Assembly (NCBI GenBank): GCA_900618795.1
Contig: UYJD01000010.1
Span: forward strand, 262,653-326,652
Length of the DNA: 64,000 nucleotides
DNA from: Cyanodermella asteris
Lineage: Eukaryota; Ascomycota; Lecanoromycetes; Ostropales; Stictidaceae
Direction: 5' to 3'
Part shown: piece by piece, positions 1-10,094 of the stretch
How positions within the stretch are numbered: position 1 is the stretch's first letter
Layout: each line of letters opens with the position of its first letter
The notes under the pieces: model-generated
Database searches by the model: none
Told to the model about the DNA's origin: nothing
What the model saw: only the letters and a program-made list of their open reading frames with translations
Translations under genes and position numbers: made by a program

Positions 1-569
1 AGCTGCTGAAAGTTGTCGCTCGAATACGTGACCTTGTAGGGCTTGAAGCCTAGCCACTTGATCATTTCCTCAATGGCCGTGAAGTACTTCTCCTCCTCTT
101 TCTCCGGATTCGTGTCGTCGAAGCGAAGATAGCATTCGCCGCCATAGTATCTTGCGAACCCAAAGTTAATCGCAATGGCCTTGCTGTGTCCGATGTGAAG
201 GTAACCGTTGGGCTCCGGAGGGAATCGTGTGTATACCTGCTCGGCTGGTCGCTCGTTGTAGACATCTTTTAACCATCCAGCCTTGAACATAGCCTGGGGA
301 TCCAGTGTCGGCTCTGAAACAGCATCTTTCTTTGCTGCTGGGGCTTTAGGTTTGGTCTCTTTCGGCGTTGTCGCCTCTGCGGCCTTGTTTGCAGCCCTCT
401 TCGCGGCTTTCTCTGCTTTCTGCGCGGCCTTTTTCGCAGCTGCTTTGGAAATTTTCTTTTCTCCTTCACCCTCGCCTTCTGCGGGCGCGGGCGTGTCGAC
501 CTGTGCCGCCATCAAAGACTCTGTAGTGGTCTGCTTTGGCCTTTCGGGCAAAGTGGAGGGCTCGGCCAT
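1..569 (-). CDS. GLN4: Glutaminyl-tRNA synthetase, cytosolic, N-terminal part (cut by window edge)
   Basis: Class I aminoacyl-tRNA synthetase that charges tRNA-Gln with glutamine. The ATG is at 569 reading leftward and 189 codons stay open to the window edge, so the C-terminal two-thirds is missing. Residues about 1-85 are Lys/Ala/Glu-rich and probably flexible. The catalytic core then starts with [18 protein letters not shown], which contains the HIGH-type ATP motif, followed by [16 protein letters not shown], which is characteristic of eukaryotic GlnRS/GluRS; the residues after it favour GlnRS. The roughly 200-residue YqeY-like N-terminal domain of yeast Gln4 is absent and is replaced by the short basic stretch. 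No intron is visible. It is divergent from SPF1 and shares a ~520-bp promoter region with it. The family call is secure; the exact start rests on the first in-frame ATG. Confidence 0.88.
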   Translation of the reverse strand, partial: MAEPSTLPERPKQTTTESLMAAQVDTPAPAEGEGEGEKKISKAAAKKAAQKAEKAAKRAANKAAEATTPKETKPKAPAAKKDAVSEPTLDPQAMFKAGWLKDVYNERPAEQVYTRFPPEPNGYLHIGHSKAIAINFGFARYYGGECYLRFDDTNPEKEEEKYFTAIEEMIKWLGFKPYKVTYSSDNFQQ

Positions 570-1088
570 TGCTGCCGCCCAGTCTCAGGTTTGACGATTC
601 CAGGCGATATCAAGGTGTATGCCGTACACGACGAGTGCGGTTTGCTCGTTCGTCGAGAAAGAGTTGTCAATGGCGGGTTCAAGTACGGCGCCCGCTATCT
701 ACACATTCAGAAATTGAGCAGCAGTGAGTCAATGCGGGACACGTGAGTCTTCAAGAGAACTCGGGGCCAAGTACGAGGTCGCCCAGCACTTCTGAACAGT
801 CAGTAGCTCAATCAATTGGCTTTCGATTAAATGCCCGCCAGCGAACAGTTGTACAATGCGTTGTTGATGAATCGAATTCTAATGACCTGAGCCTCAGAAT
901 TCGGAGCGGCTTTCAAACTGCCCCTCGAGCTTCAGACTTCCGGCGGCTTACGTAATTCCGTTAGCGTCATCCGTGATCTCATTCCATAGCCTAGCAATCG
1001 TCGTGCGAAAGCCCGAATCGTATCTGGCTTCAGCTCCAGCAAGTCAGCTCATCAACAACGCTTCTTCCTAAGAGACGCCGTGTACAAA
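570..1088. other. Divergent intergenic region GLN4 / SPF1
   Basis: This 519-bp stretch separates two divergently transcribed genes and must hold both promoters. I see no convincing coding frame, TATA box or repeat. It is likely 5' UTR plus promoter. Confidence 0.6.
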
Positions 1089-4000
1089 ATGGCGCCTCTT
1101 GTTGACGACCCGCAGATTAAGTCTGCGAGTCTACACACTCCTTTACCTACCTTCGGCCATGTCTACATCTGGCCTTTCCTGTTCGTTTGGCCGACTTTCG
1201 CCGCCTACTATTTTAGCGAAGAGCGATACAACAGATATATTGGCGGCCAAGAATGGACTTTTGTCTGGATGGCAGCCATCACCACACTCCAGTCGTTGTC
1301 ATGGTTGGTCACAAAATGGAATGTCAATATCGCGACAGTTTTCACCACGACTTCGGCCAAATCTGTCCCCACCGCATCCCTCATCAAAGTCATTCCGATA
1401 GAAAATTCCGGCGCCTCCGAGATATGCAAGATAGAGCGGGATCCAAAGAGAGGGAAGCAGGACGTTTCGTTCCAATTTCAAAAGCGTCGATTCTTCTACA
1501 ACCACGAGCGCGGTACCTTTGCCCCCCTTTCGTACCCCATCGACTCCGAACCCAAGCCCGCTCTCCGAACCTTCCAGGAGACGCGTGGTCTCAAGACGAA
1601 GCAACAGATCGATGACACCCAGCTCAACTATGGCGATAACAAGTTTGACATCCCTGTCCCTACATTCACAGAGCTCTTCCAGGAGCATGCTGTGGCTCCG
1701 TTCTTCGTTTTCCAGATTTTCTGCGTCGGCTTGTGGTTGTTGGACGAATATTGGTACTACTCGCTCTTCACACTGGTGATGCTTGTGGGTTTCGAGAGCA
1801 CAGTTGTTTGGCAAAGGCAGAGGACACTGAATGAATTTCAAGGAATGAGCATCAAGCCCTACGAGATTTGGGTGCACCGCGCGAACAAGTGGGTCCAGAT
1901 CACAAGCGACAAGCTCCTCCCCGGCGACCTGGTCTCTGTCAACCGAACCAAGGAAGACTCTGGTGTGGCATGCGACATGTTGTTGGTCGAGGGCACCGCC
2001 ATTGTCAACGAAGCTATGCTTTCTGGCGAAAGTACCCCCCTGCTCAAGGATTCTGTTCAGCTACGCCCTGGCGACGCAAGGATCGAGCCAGAAGGTCTCG
2101 ACAAGAATGCCTTCGTTTGGGGCGGTACCAAGGTCCTTCAAGTCACGCATGGTGTCGCTGCTGAGGAGGCGGAGTCGATCCCTGTCCTTGCTTCCGGTGT
2201 GCCTCCTCCACCAGACAATGGTGCCATGGCCGTGGTACTGAAGACTGGATTCGAAACAAACCAGGGCGGTCTCGTTCGTACGATGATATTCTCGACCGAG
2301 CGTGTCTCTGCCAACAACACCGAAGCTCTGTTCTTCATCCTGTTCCTGCTGATTTTCGCAATCGCCGCATCATGGTACGTCTGGGTCAAGGGTGTTGAGA
2401 TGGATCGAAAGCGATCAAAACTACTTCTCGACTGTGTTCTGATCGTCACGAGTGTGGTTCCCCCTGAACTGCCCATGGAGTTGAGTCTGGCCGTGAACAA
2501 CAGTCTTGCCATTCTCAGCAGATTCGCCATCTTTTGCACGGAGCCCTTCCGTATTCCCTTTGCCGGCCGTGTTGATGTTGCTTGCTTCGACAAGACTGGT
2601 ACTCTGACCGGTGAGAACCTGGTGGTCGATGGTGTGGCTGGCCTAGGTCTCGGGACTGGCAAAGGAAAGATCGAGAAAGATGGAGCACACGTAGACATCG
2701 CCAAGGTCTCGGATGTCGGTCTCCAGACTACTCTTGTTCTTTCCACCGCACATGCATTGGTTCGACTTGATGAAGGCGACATTGTCGGAGACCCGATGGA
2801 GAAGGCAACCCTTACTTCTCTGGGTTGGTCTTTGGAGAAGAATGACACCCTTGTCAGCAAGATGAGCTCTGCAAACACTACTGGAGCTAGCGCAGGCGAC
2901 ATGGTTGCTATCAAGCGCCGCTTCCAGTTCTCATCTGCTTTGAAGCGTCAGTCTTCGGTTGCCACTATTCTGACCACCGACCGCGGTCTTGGACGTAAGA
3001 CGAGGGGGACTTTCGCAGGGGTCAAGGGTGCACCTGAGACCATCCGATCTATGCTCACCACCGTCCCTCCAAACTACGAAGAGACATTCAAATACTTCAC
3101 TCGCAACGGAGCTCGTGTTCTGGCACTTGCGTACAAATACCTGGCTACCGAGAGCGAGCTTGGACAGACTAGGATCAACAACCTTAAGCGTGAAGAGGTG
3201 GAGTGCGACCTGACATTTGCGGGCTTTCTCATCCTCCAGACTCCTCTCAAAGACGACGCCAAGAAATCTGTTCAGATGCTCAATGAAAGCAGTCATCGTG
3301 TGGTCATGATCACCGGAGACAACCCGCTGACTGCGGTTCATGTCGCTCGCGAAGTCGAGATCGTTGACAGAGATACTTTGATCCTTGACGCCCCTGAGCA
3401 CGACAAGTCTGGTCAATCGTTGGTCTGGCGAAGCGTCGACGACAAAGTCAGCATCGCCGTTGATCCGACCAAGCCCATCGATGCGGAGATTCTCAAGACA
3501 AAAGATTTGTGTGTCACCGGATATGCTTTGGCCAAGTTCAAAGGACAAGCTGCTTTCAAGCAACTGCTCAGACATGTCTGGGTGTATGCTCGTGTTTCTC
3601 CAAAGCAGAAGGAAGAAATTCTGATCGGTCTTCGAGACCTTGGCTATACAACGCTCATGGCTGGCGATGGCACCAACGATGTCGGCGCTCTCAAGCAGGC
3701 TCACATCGGTGTGGCTTTATTGAACGGAAGCCAAGATGACCTCAACAAGATCGCCGAGCACTTCCGTAACACGAAGATGAAGGAGATTTACCAGAAGCAG
3801 GTCGACTTGATGAAGAGATTCAACCAGCCTCAGCCCCCAGTCCCTGTTCAGATCGCTCACTTGTACCCGCCCGGCCCTACCAATCCTCACTATCAGACTG
3901 CTATCGATCGTGAAGCGGCCAAGAAGGGTGGACAGACGCCAGCCGTTGCTGGTCAGCCTACGCCCAATGGTCAGATCACCAGCACCGCCCAGGCTGCCGG

Positions 4001-5003
4001 CGCGGTCGCAACCGCATCTCAAGGCGCTGGATCTAAGCAATCGCAAGGCCAGAAGAAGGCTGTCTCTGCCATGAAAAGCTTGACCGCAACAATGATGGAG
4101 AACGAGCTTGATGATTCGGAACCACCGCAGATCAAGCTCGGCGATGCATCTATGGCGGCACCCTTCACAAGCAAACTCGCCAACGTCATTGCCATTCCCA
4201 ACATCATCCGTCAAGGTCGTTGCACCCTCGTCGCTACCATCCAGATGTACAAGATCCTCGCTCTGAACTGTCTCATCAGCGCGTACAGCTTGAGTGTTCT
4301 GTACCTTGATGGTATTAAGTTCGGCGATGGCCAAGTGACCATTTCCGGCATGATGATGAGCGTCTGCTTTCTCTCAATCTCGCGCGCCAAGCCAGTCGAA
4401 GGTCTCTCCAAGGAACGTCCTCAACCTTACATCTTCAACATCTATATCATCGGCAGCATTCTCGGCCAATTTGCAATCCACATCGTCACGCTCATATACA
4501 TCAGCCAATACGTCCAACGCACCGAGCCCAAAGTCAAACTCTCCGACAACGACCTCGAACGCGAATTCGAGCCCAGCCTCCTCAACAGCGCCATCTACCT
4601 CCTGCAGCTCATCCAGCAAATCTCCACCTTCGCAATCAACTACCAGGGCCGCCCCTTCCGCGAATCCATCAGTGAGAACAAGGGCATGTACTGGGGTCTC
4701 GTGGGCGTCAGCTTGGTCGCCTTCAGCTGCAGCATGGAGCTGGTTCCCGAGCTGAACGAGAAGCTCAAGCTGGTCAAGTTTACGAGCGAGTTCAAGTGGA
4801 CCATGACTGTGGTCATGGTGCTTGATTATGTCGGGTGCTGGATCATTGAGAAGGCGCTGAAGTGGGGTTTCAGTGATTTCAGACCGAAGGACATTGCAGT
4901 TAGGCGGACGGATCAGGTGGAGAGGGAGAATGAGAGGAAGCATGCGGAGTGGCTGGAGGAGCAGAAGCAGATAGAGATTCGACGGGGTGTCAGGAAGGCA
5001 TAG
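1089..5003 (+). CDS. SPF1: P5A-type ATPase Spf1 (ER transmembrane-helix dislocase)
   Basis: Single-exon 1304-residue P-type ATPase of the ER membrane. Spf1/ATP13A1 removes mis-inserted tail-anchored or signal-bearing helices and affects ER ion and sterol homeostasis. Visible motifs: LSGEST (actuator loop, about residue 310), the P5A-specific PPELPME in the membrane segment (about 458), the phosphorylation motif DKTGTLT (about 501), MITGDNP in the nucleotide/phosphorylation domain, and MAGDGTNDVGALKQAH (about 857). Hydrophobic membrane segments lie near the N-terminus (30-90), before the actuator domain, around the PPELP motif, and in the last 300 residues. A Gln/Ala/Gly-rich low-complexity insert sits at about 930-1020, before the C-terminal membrane bundle. 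The start is the ATG at 1089 (AAAATGG context). The upstream in-frame codon at 1080 is GTG and is not used. Length fits the family (about 1200-1300). Confidence 0.96.
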   Translation: MAPLVDDPQIKSASLHTPLPTFGHVYIWPFLFVWPTFAAYYFSEERYNRYIGGQEWTFVWMAAITTLQSLSWLVTKWNVNIATVFTTTSAKSVPTASLIKVIPIENSGASEICKIERDPKRGKQDVSFQFQKRRFFYNHERGTFAPLSYPIDSEPKPALRTFQETRGLKTKQQIDDTQLNYGDNKFDIPVPTFTELFQEHAVAPFFVFQIFCVGLWLLDEYWYYSLFTLVMLVGFESTVVWQRQRTLNEFQGMSIKPYEIWVHRANKWVQITSDKLLPGDLVSVNRTKEDSGVACDMLLVEGTAIVNEAMLSGESTPLLKDSVQLRPGDARIEPEGLDKNAFVWGGTKVLQVTHGVAAEEAESIPVLASGVPPPPDNGAMAVVLKTGFETNQGGLVRTMIFSTERVSANNTEALFFILFLLIFAIAASWYVWVKGVEMDRKRSKLLLDCVLIVTSVVPPELPMELSLAVNNSLAILSRFAIFCTEPFRIPFAGRVDVACFDKTGTLTGENLVVDGVAGLGLGTGKGKIEKDGAHVDIAKVSDVGLQTTLVLSTAHALVRLDEGDIVGDPMEKATLTSLGWSLEKNDTLVSKMSSANTTGASAGDMVAIKRRFQFSSALKRQSSVATILTTDRGLGRKTRGTFAGVKGAPETIRSMLTTVPPNYEETFKYFTRNGARVLALAYKYLATESELGQTRINNLKREEVECDLTFAGFLILQTPLKDDAKKSVQMLNESSHRVVMITGDNPLTAVHVAREVEIVDRDTLILDAPEHDKSGQSLVWRSVDDKVSIAVDPTKPIDAEILKTKDLCVTGYALAKFKGQAAFKQLLRHVWVYARVSPKQKEEILIGLRDLGYTTLMAGDGTNDVGALKQAHIGVALLNGSQDDLNKIAEHFRNTKMKEIYQKQVDLMKRFNQPQPPVPVQIAHLYPPGPTNPHYQTAIDREAAKKGGQTPAVAGQPTPNGQITSTAQAAGAVATASQGAGSKQSQGQKKAVSAMKSLTATMMENELDDSEPPQIKLGDASMAAPFTSKLANVIAIPNIIRQGRCTLVATIQMYKILALNCLISAYSLSVLYLDGIKFGDGQVTISGMMMSVCFLSISRAKPVEGLSKERPQPYIFNIYIIGSILGQFAIHIVTLIYISQYVQRTEPKVKLSDNDLEREFEPSLLNSAIYLLQLIQQISTFAINYQGRPFRESISENKGMYWGLVGVSLVAFSCSMELVPELNEKLKLVKFTSEFKWTMTVVMVLDYVGCWIIEKALKWGFSDFRPKDIAVRRTDQVERENERKHAEWLEEQKQIEIRRGVRKA

Positions 5004-5465
5004 ATGGAGGAATATAGATGTTGTTCAGATTATGGGAAGTGTATGAAATTGCATGGTAGAATTGGCAAATGATGCTCATCTCGATATTGCAAGAAGACCT
5101 TGAACAGGTAATAAATCAGAGCAGTGGATGTCGAAATCGTGGCGACACTGCTGATGTTTGCATCTTGTCGATGACATTAGAGCTGTAACTTGTGGGATCA
5201 CTAGCTCCAAGTCCACCAAAGTCACAGCAGATCACATGTAGAGAGGGTACGATTTTTCTGAAGGCATGCGCGTTCATTCATCGTCGCAAGTGACGGCATC
5301 TATCTTGGTCGTCGCGACCATATCTGTTCGTACAAGGGGTATTCTTAAATATTAAGCCTTCCAAAATCAAGCCATGCTGATCATTTCTCCACCATATTCC
5401 TGCACTCGCTACATCTTACTGCCAGAGACTCGCCATGCAAACTTCATGTCCTGCGTACGAGTCTT
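5004..5465. other. Convergent intergenic region
   Basis: 462 bp between the stops of SPF1 and the minus-strand repeat protein. It presumably holds both 3' UTRs. No gene or repeat was recognised. Confidence 0.6.
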
Positions 5466-6656
5466 CTAATAGTTCGTACGGGTAGTCTGGTTCAAGCCCG
5501 CATTGCGCGATGCGTCCAGATCGCTATCCACACGCGGGTCGATCTTGTTCAAAAGGTTTGACGAGTGGGGTCCAGCGTTGGTCGAGCCATGGGTACCGCT
5601 GACTCCAGTGGTAGTGGTCGTGGTGGTCGTCGGGCCGGTAGCGTGGTGCGTGGTCTGGTTGAGGCCGGCGTTGCGCGAGCCATCCAGGTTGCTGTCCACA
5701 CGCGGGTCGACCTTATTCAGAAGGTTCGAAGAGTGGGGACCGGCGTTGGTTGAGCCGTGGGTGGTTCCGCCAACTCCACCGACGCCAGTGCCCGTGGTGT
5801 GGTGGGTAGAACCAATGCCAGTACCGGTTGTGTGGTGCTTACCTGTCGTGTGGGCGGTACCGATGCCAGTGCCGGTCGTGTGGCCAGTTGTGTGGCCAGT
5901 CGCGTGGGTGGTCTGGTTCAGACCGGCGTTGCGTGAGCGGTCAAGGTCGGAGTCCACACGGGGATCGAGCTTGTTGAGGAGGTTGGAGTTGTGGGGTCCA
6001 GCGTTCGTTGAACCAGTTGTTCCACCGACACCAGTTCCAGTCGTCGAAGTGTGACCAGCAGTGTGGCCGGTAGTGTGCCCAGTGCGTGTAGTCTGGTTCA
6101 AACCAGCGTTACGGGAGCGGTCAAGGTCAGAGTCCACACGGGGATCGGCAGCGTTAGCGAAATTCGATGAATGAGGGCCAACGTTGGTGGAGCCGTGGGT
6201 AGTGCCAACATGTCCAGTACCGGTCGTGCCAGTAGAGCTGTAGCCAGCCGAGTGTGTGGTCTGGTTCAAGCCAGCGTTGCGGCTGCGGTCGAGATCAGAG
6301 CCAACGCGGGGGTCAAGTTTGTTGAGGAGATTTGAGTTGTGAGGTCCGGCGTTGGTGCTGCCTGCAGTCGAACCGACACCAGTGGCGCCTCCGGTTGTGT
6401 GCGTGGGATGAGTGGTACCAGTCGTATGCGTGGTGTGAGTGGTGCCAGTTGTGTGAGCTAGGTTGTGAGGGTGAGCACGGTTGTCCATGTCAGAGTCAAC
6501 ACGAGGGTCGGCAGCGTTGGCAACACGGCTGGTGTGCGGACCAGCAGTTCCCTCAGGCACCGTTGAGCCAGCTGTGTGGGTAGTGGTGCCATCGTGATGC
6601 TTGGGAGCAGTGGCATCATGGATGACCGCCTTGGCCTTGTTGATAAGTCCAGACAT
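5466..6656 (-). CDS. Hydrophilic Thr/His/Gly-rich repeat protein with DPRVDSDLD modules
   Basis: 396 residues from a single exon, ATG at 6656. The protein is composed of six copies of a ~33-residue unit whose core reads GPHxSNLLNKxDPRVDSDLD, followed by SRNAGLNQTT. The first copy (about residues 39-60) is degenerate and the last five are near-identical. Spacers are runs of Thr, His and Gly (TTGHTTGTG type). It has no signal peptide, no membrane segment, no Cys and almost no Trp, so it is probably disordered. Proteins with this DPRVDSD core occur in many filamentous ascomycetes and resemble LEA/hydrophilin-like stress proteins, but that function is inference. A TATAAATA box upstream and the long gene-free promoter suit a regulated, highly expressed gene. 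The repeats also exist at DNA level, so copy number may vary between strains. Confidence 0.8.
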   Translation of the reverse strand: MSGLINKAKAVIHDATAPKHHDGTTTHTAGSTVPEGTAGPHTSRVANAADPRVDSDMDNRAHPHNLAHTTGTTHTTHTTGTTHPTHTTGGATGVGSTAGSTNAGPHNSNLLNKLDPRVGSDLDRSRNAGLNQTTHSAGYSSTGTTGTGHVGTTHGSTNVGPHSSNFANAADPRVDSDLDRSRNAGLNQTTRTGHTTGHTAGHTSTTGTGVGGTTGSTNAGPHNSNLLNKLDPRVDSDLDRSRNAGLNQTTHATGHTTGHTTGTGIGTAHTTGKHHTTGTGIGSTHHTTGTGVGGVGGTTHGSTNAGPHSSNLLNKVDPRVDSNLDGSRNAGLNQTTHHATGPTTTTTTTTGVSGTHGSTNAGPHSSNLLNKIDPRVDSDLDASRNAGLNQTTRTNY

Positions 6657-8145
6657 GATGGTGGTAATGTAACAATGTGGTTCAGTTTGGAGTTTCGAAG
6701 CAAGAGTGGTGTTTGATCACAGGGACAGAGTTGTGTGGTTGTGGAAGGTTGATGGAGGATGAGAAAGTTCAGGATATCAGGAAACGCAGATGGTATTTAT
6801 AAACCAGGCAGACAATGGACAAACATGCGTGAATCGACGGCAGCAGGCAGGCGATGACGAACTTGCTCGCATGGCACCTTCGATATCAACGATTGAATCA
6901 AGGCAGGTGCACGGATTTGACAGGATTGCCGGGCAGGCGTGTCGACGCCAAGTGAATATTGCTGCTAGCGACTCACGAATCTGAAATTCAACGCAGTCGC
7001 AGCGTTTGACGTCGGCAACGACGATCAGTGGAGCAATCACGGCTTCCCCATGGCTCAGACTACCAGGTGAGCTCAGGTGACAGCGAAATGGCGTGAACAT
7101 CCTCAAGACTGGCCTGTACAAACATGGCAAAACCGGAGAGAAGGCCCCGAATGATACAATTTCCAATCATTCCAAGGGGAAACGGGCCGGCTGTGCATGC
7201 CTTTGCTTACCTTCAGGGAAGCATCCTGGTCACGAATCCTTTGCATGACATGCTGGGGAGGCTCTGCATGAATACCAGGCTAACGATTAGCACGCGATAA
7301 GATGTCAAACCGGTTTCCGGGTGGGCGTTTATGACAGCTAACCTTATTTTCTTCGTGAATCCAGGTTGAGGTTCAGAACGCGTGAGATGACGACGAATGA
7401 CGCGGTTTGAACCATGCCGCTGACATAAGACGCTGCTGACATAATATCACGAGATCAGTGCCCAGTGCCGCCTCCTGGCTCACCTGGGCAGACACCTCCA
7501 CAGGCACAACTCTTTGATTGTTTTTTATCTTCCCACAATCGACGAAAGGATAGAATGACATGTGGCGTTCAGCGAAGTATTCAGAAGTCTATCTTGGTCC
7601 ATCATTGAATTTTGCAACGGCTGCTGAGCCATTCTCAATGCCGACAGCCGCAAGGTTGCTCATCATCCCCAGCGGGCAAATTTTGATATTGAACCTACAC
7701 AAGAAGTCTGACAAATGCGCTCTGAGGTACTGCGTTCACGCGAGCTGGCATGCAGCCATATGGATTCGGCTGCAGTGTCAGAATGGATGTCGCATCACTC
7801 ACGCTGTGGAAACGTGAATCGCACTACTCTGGTGTTCGTGTTTCACATCGCCAACGAATCTGCGACGGCCTGTTGATTATTCTGTGAGGTGGAAGCTTGA
7901 TACGCCATATACCAGGCAAGGACGCTTGCTGTCGCGCCTTTGTTGCGGCACAATACAGTGTCTTTGAACATCTCTTGTCGCGTATTTCTCTCTTGACTTC
8001 TTGACACTGCTCTCATTTCTTTTCTTTCGCGGACCACTCTACTCTTCCACCGCGCGTCGACTTGCTCCGGCCCTTTCTTTCCTAAACTTCGTCCGGACGA
8101 TTTTTGTGATACAATATCAAACTATCGCACCTTTTCTTGACCACC
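6657..8145. other. Divergent intergenic region (1.5 kb)
   Basis: Separates the minus-strand repeat protein from the plus-strand secreted protein. It holds the TATA box at 6794-6801 and, from about 8010 to 8140, a pyrimidine-rich leader typical of highly expressed fungal genes. Only short unsupported open frames occur, and no gene was recognised. Confidence 0.55.
6794..6801 (-). promoter_or_regulatory. TATA box of the DPRVDSD repeat-protein gene
   Basis: The minus strand reads TATAAATA here, about 138-145 bp upstream of the ATG at 6656. A stress-element-like AGGGG occurs on the plus strand at 7175-7179. Both are short matches. The TATA position is plausible for a fungal promoter with a ~100-nt leader. 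Confidence 0.45.
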
Positions 8146-8820
8146 ATGCTACTTTCTCTCTATTTGGGCGCATTGGCTGCGCTGGCCATCGCCGCCCCTG
8201 CTTCTCGGCACGCTGCCAGAGACGGCAATGCGACTATCACGCTAGACCAGCTGATGCAGGTTGTGCCTAAGGCAGGATGTTGCAAGAGCGCTGCATTCCC
8301 CGACGAATGTATCACCGCCAAGAAAGTCGTCGATCCATTGAACAAGGTCTTTGCCGACTACAAAATCACCTCACCAGCGGAACAGGCGGCTATAATCAGT
8401 CTTCAAGCTCTGGAGTCCGGCGAATACCAGTACAAGAAGAACCATTTCCCGGAGCCGGGGCGGCCTGGACAAGGAACCCGCAACATGCAAATGCCGAATT
8501 TTAACCTCAAGTACGCTCAAAGCATTCCTGCCCTGAAGAGCCAGCTTGATCCTATCGTCGATGGTGCAGCCGATGGTAGCACTCTTAGCGACGACCAAAA
8601 GTCAAAGATGCTGGCTCTACTGAACACTAATGACGAATATTCTCTCGGATCTGCTGCCTGGTTCCTGACCACCCAGTGTACCCCGGCTGTGCGCTCTGCT
8701 CTTCAGAAGGGGACCGATGATGGCTGGAGCCAGTACATTACCACGTGCGTCTCGACCACGGTCACCGATGATCGCAAAGCGTACTGGACCAAGGCAAAGG
8801 CTGCTTTGAAGGTCACGTAA
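8146..8820 (+). CDS. Small secreted protein, unknown function
   Basis: 224 residues, single exon. The ATG at 8146 sits in an ideal CCACCATG context; an earlier in-frame TTG at 8137 is not a start. The N-terminus is a classic signal peptide (MLLSLYLGALAALAIAAPA), with cleavage probably after the Ala/Pro segment at about residue 18. The mature part carries a CC pair, three further Cys (DEC, TTQC, TTC) and a motif NHFPEPGRPGQGTRNMQMPN in the centre, which I associate with a conserved family of uncharacterised secreted proteins in Pezizomycotina. No catalytic signature or GPI signal is visible, and the C-terminus ends abruptly in KAALKVT. Whether it is an enzyme, an effector-like protein or a cell-wall protein cannot be decided from sequence alone. 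Confidence 0.82.
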   Translation: MLLSLYLGALAALAIAAPASRHAARDGNATITLDQLMQVVPKAGCCKSAAFPDECITAKKVVDPLNKVFADYKITSPAEQAAIISLQALESGEYQYKKNHFPEPGRPGQGTRNMQMPNFNLKYAQSIPALKSQLDPIVDGAADGSTLSDDQKSKMLALLNTNDEYSLGSAAWFLTTQCTPAVRSALQKGTDDGWSQYITTCVSTTVTDDRKAYWTKAKAALKVT

Positions 8821-9400
8821 GAGAATGTCCTTCACACCAAGATGGCGGGTGGTATGAGACACGCACGAAGCGCCTGAAGCAAGCTGGAACTTGCAATGCA
8901 CGTCACATAAAAGCTTACGAATTAGTCGAAATACCGATTGTCAAGACACACTTAACCTCTCTGGCTCGAATCAAGGGACGTTAATAATCGATACCGAGCC
9001 TCACGTGTGGATGGCTTGGTGGCTGTTGATCCGCATATTGAGTGATACCGTAGATATAGAAAGATTGAAATCTAACGCAACTCCAACTCATATAGGAAGT
9101 CAAAAATGGAGAACGTCGAGCATATCAGTTTGACAGATTCTTGCGGAGCCAACCCCGCGACCCCCGCGCATACCTATAATTCATGGGAACCCCCGCGTGC
9201 ATGTGTTGATTTTGGTCATTCGTGCATCAGCAAATTTTCCAAATTAATTCAGAACATTACTACTTCTTGCTGAAAGAAGTGCAGATAATCGTCCATAATT
9301 GTGCAACGACAGTACAAGCTCACCGCTGCGGACTGAGGTGTGACCAAGAATCAATTCCCTCACCAAGGTTGAGCTTCGGCTCCGGCTCAAGGCTGTGAAC
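8821..9400. other. Intergenic region upstream of TMA20
   Basis: 580 bp, moderately AT-rich, with no recognisable gene. It should contain the 3' UTR of the secreted-protein gene and the TMA20 promoter. Confidence 0.55.
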
Positions 9401-10094
9401 ATGTTCAAGAAGGAGTTGGTCACGCATTTTAGAAAGTTCCGGGCAGAGCTGACCAGTCTCAGGTTCAATGCAGGTGCGAAAACAAAGGTCAAGTCCTCGG
9501 TGCAGCGCGGCATCCGCAATAAAATCATCGAAACGTATCCAGCGCTCGAGGATCACATCGAGGAGATCATACCGAAGAAGGCACAGCTTGACTTGGTAAA
9601 GCTGTAAGACAGCCAGGTACCTCCAGCGCAATACTTCTCTGACCACTTCCAGACCTGACCGAGTATCACTATACTGCCTCGACTCAACACGTAAGTACGC
9701 GCATTGTGAGAAATGGAGCACGTGAGCTGATGAGATTACAGCTCTATTCTGGCAACACATGGACGATCCCATCATTCCACATCTGAAGATTGTTCACCAG
9801 TTCCCGCAATGCTTCCCTAGGATCCGAATAGACAGAGGTGCAATCCGATTCGTTTTATCCGGGGCTTCCTTGATGGCACCGGGGCTGACGTCGGCGGGAG
9901 GCCGCTTACCGCCAGCGGAGCATGAGCTGAAGGCAGGAGAGGTTGTGGCGGTCATGGCGGAAGGCAAAGAGGAGGCGTGTCTGATCGGTCAGTTGGTCAT
10001 GGGGACAGAAGACATCAAATCAAAGAAGAAGGGGGTTGCTATCGAGAGCGGACACTTCCTCGGCGATGGCTTATGGAAGCTGGTGGTAGATTGA
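9401..10094 (+). CDS. TMA20: Tma20/MCT-1: translation machinery-associated PUA protein (4 exons)
   Basis: Ribosome-associated protein that, with Tma22 (DENR), promotes recycling of 40S subunits and re-initiation. The model is 9401-9414, 9463-9603, 9653-9690 and 9742-10094, giving 181 residues, the family length. The start MFKKEFNAGAKTKVKSS matches the MFKK...KVKSS pattern of the family. The N-terminal DUF1947-like part holds IPKKAQLDLVKL and SLYCLDSTPLFWQHMDDP. The C-terminal PUA domain contains the hallmark DRGAIRFVLSGASLMAPGLT and ends GDGLWKLVVD. Phases agree at all junctions, and introns 2 and 3 have clean GTAAG donors. Intron 1 (9415-9462, 48 nt) has a weaker GTTGGT donor but a CTGAC branch site. 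It is a multiple of three without a stop, so its retention would add 16 residues. Confidence 0.93.
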
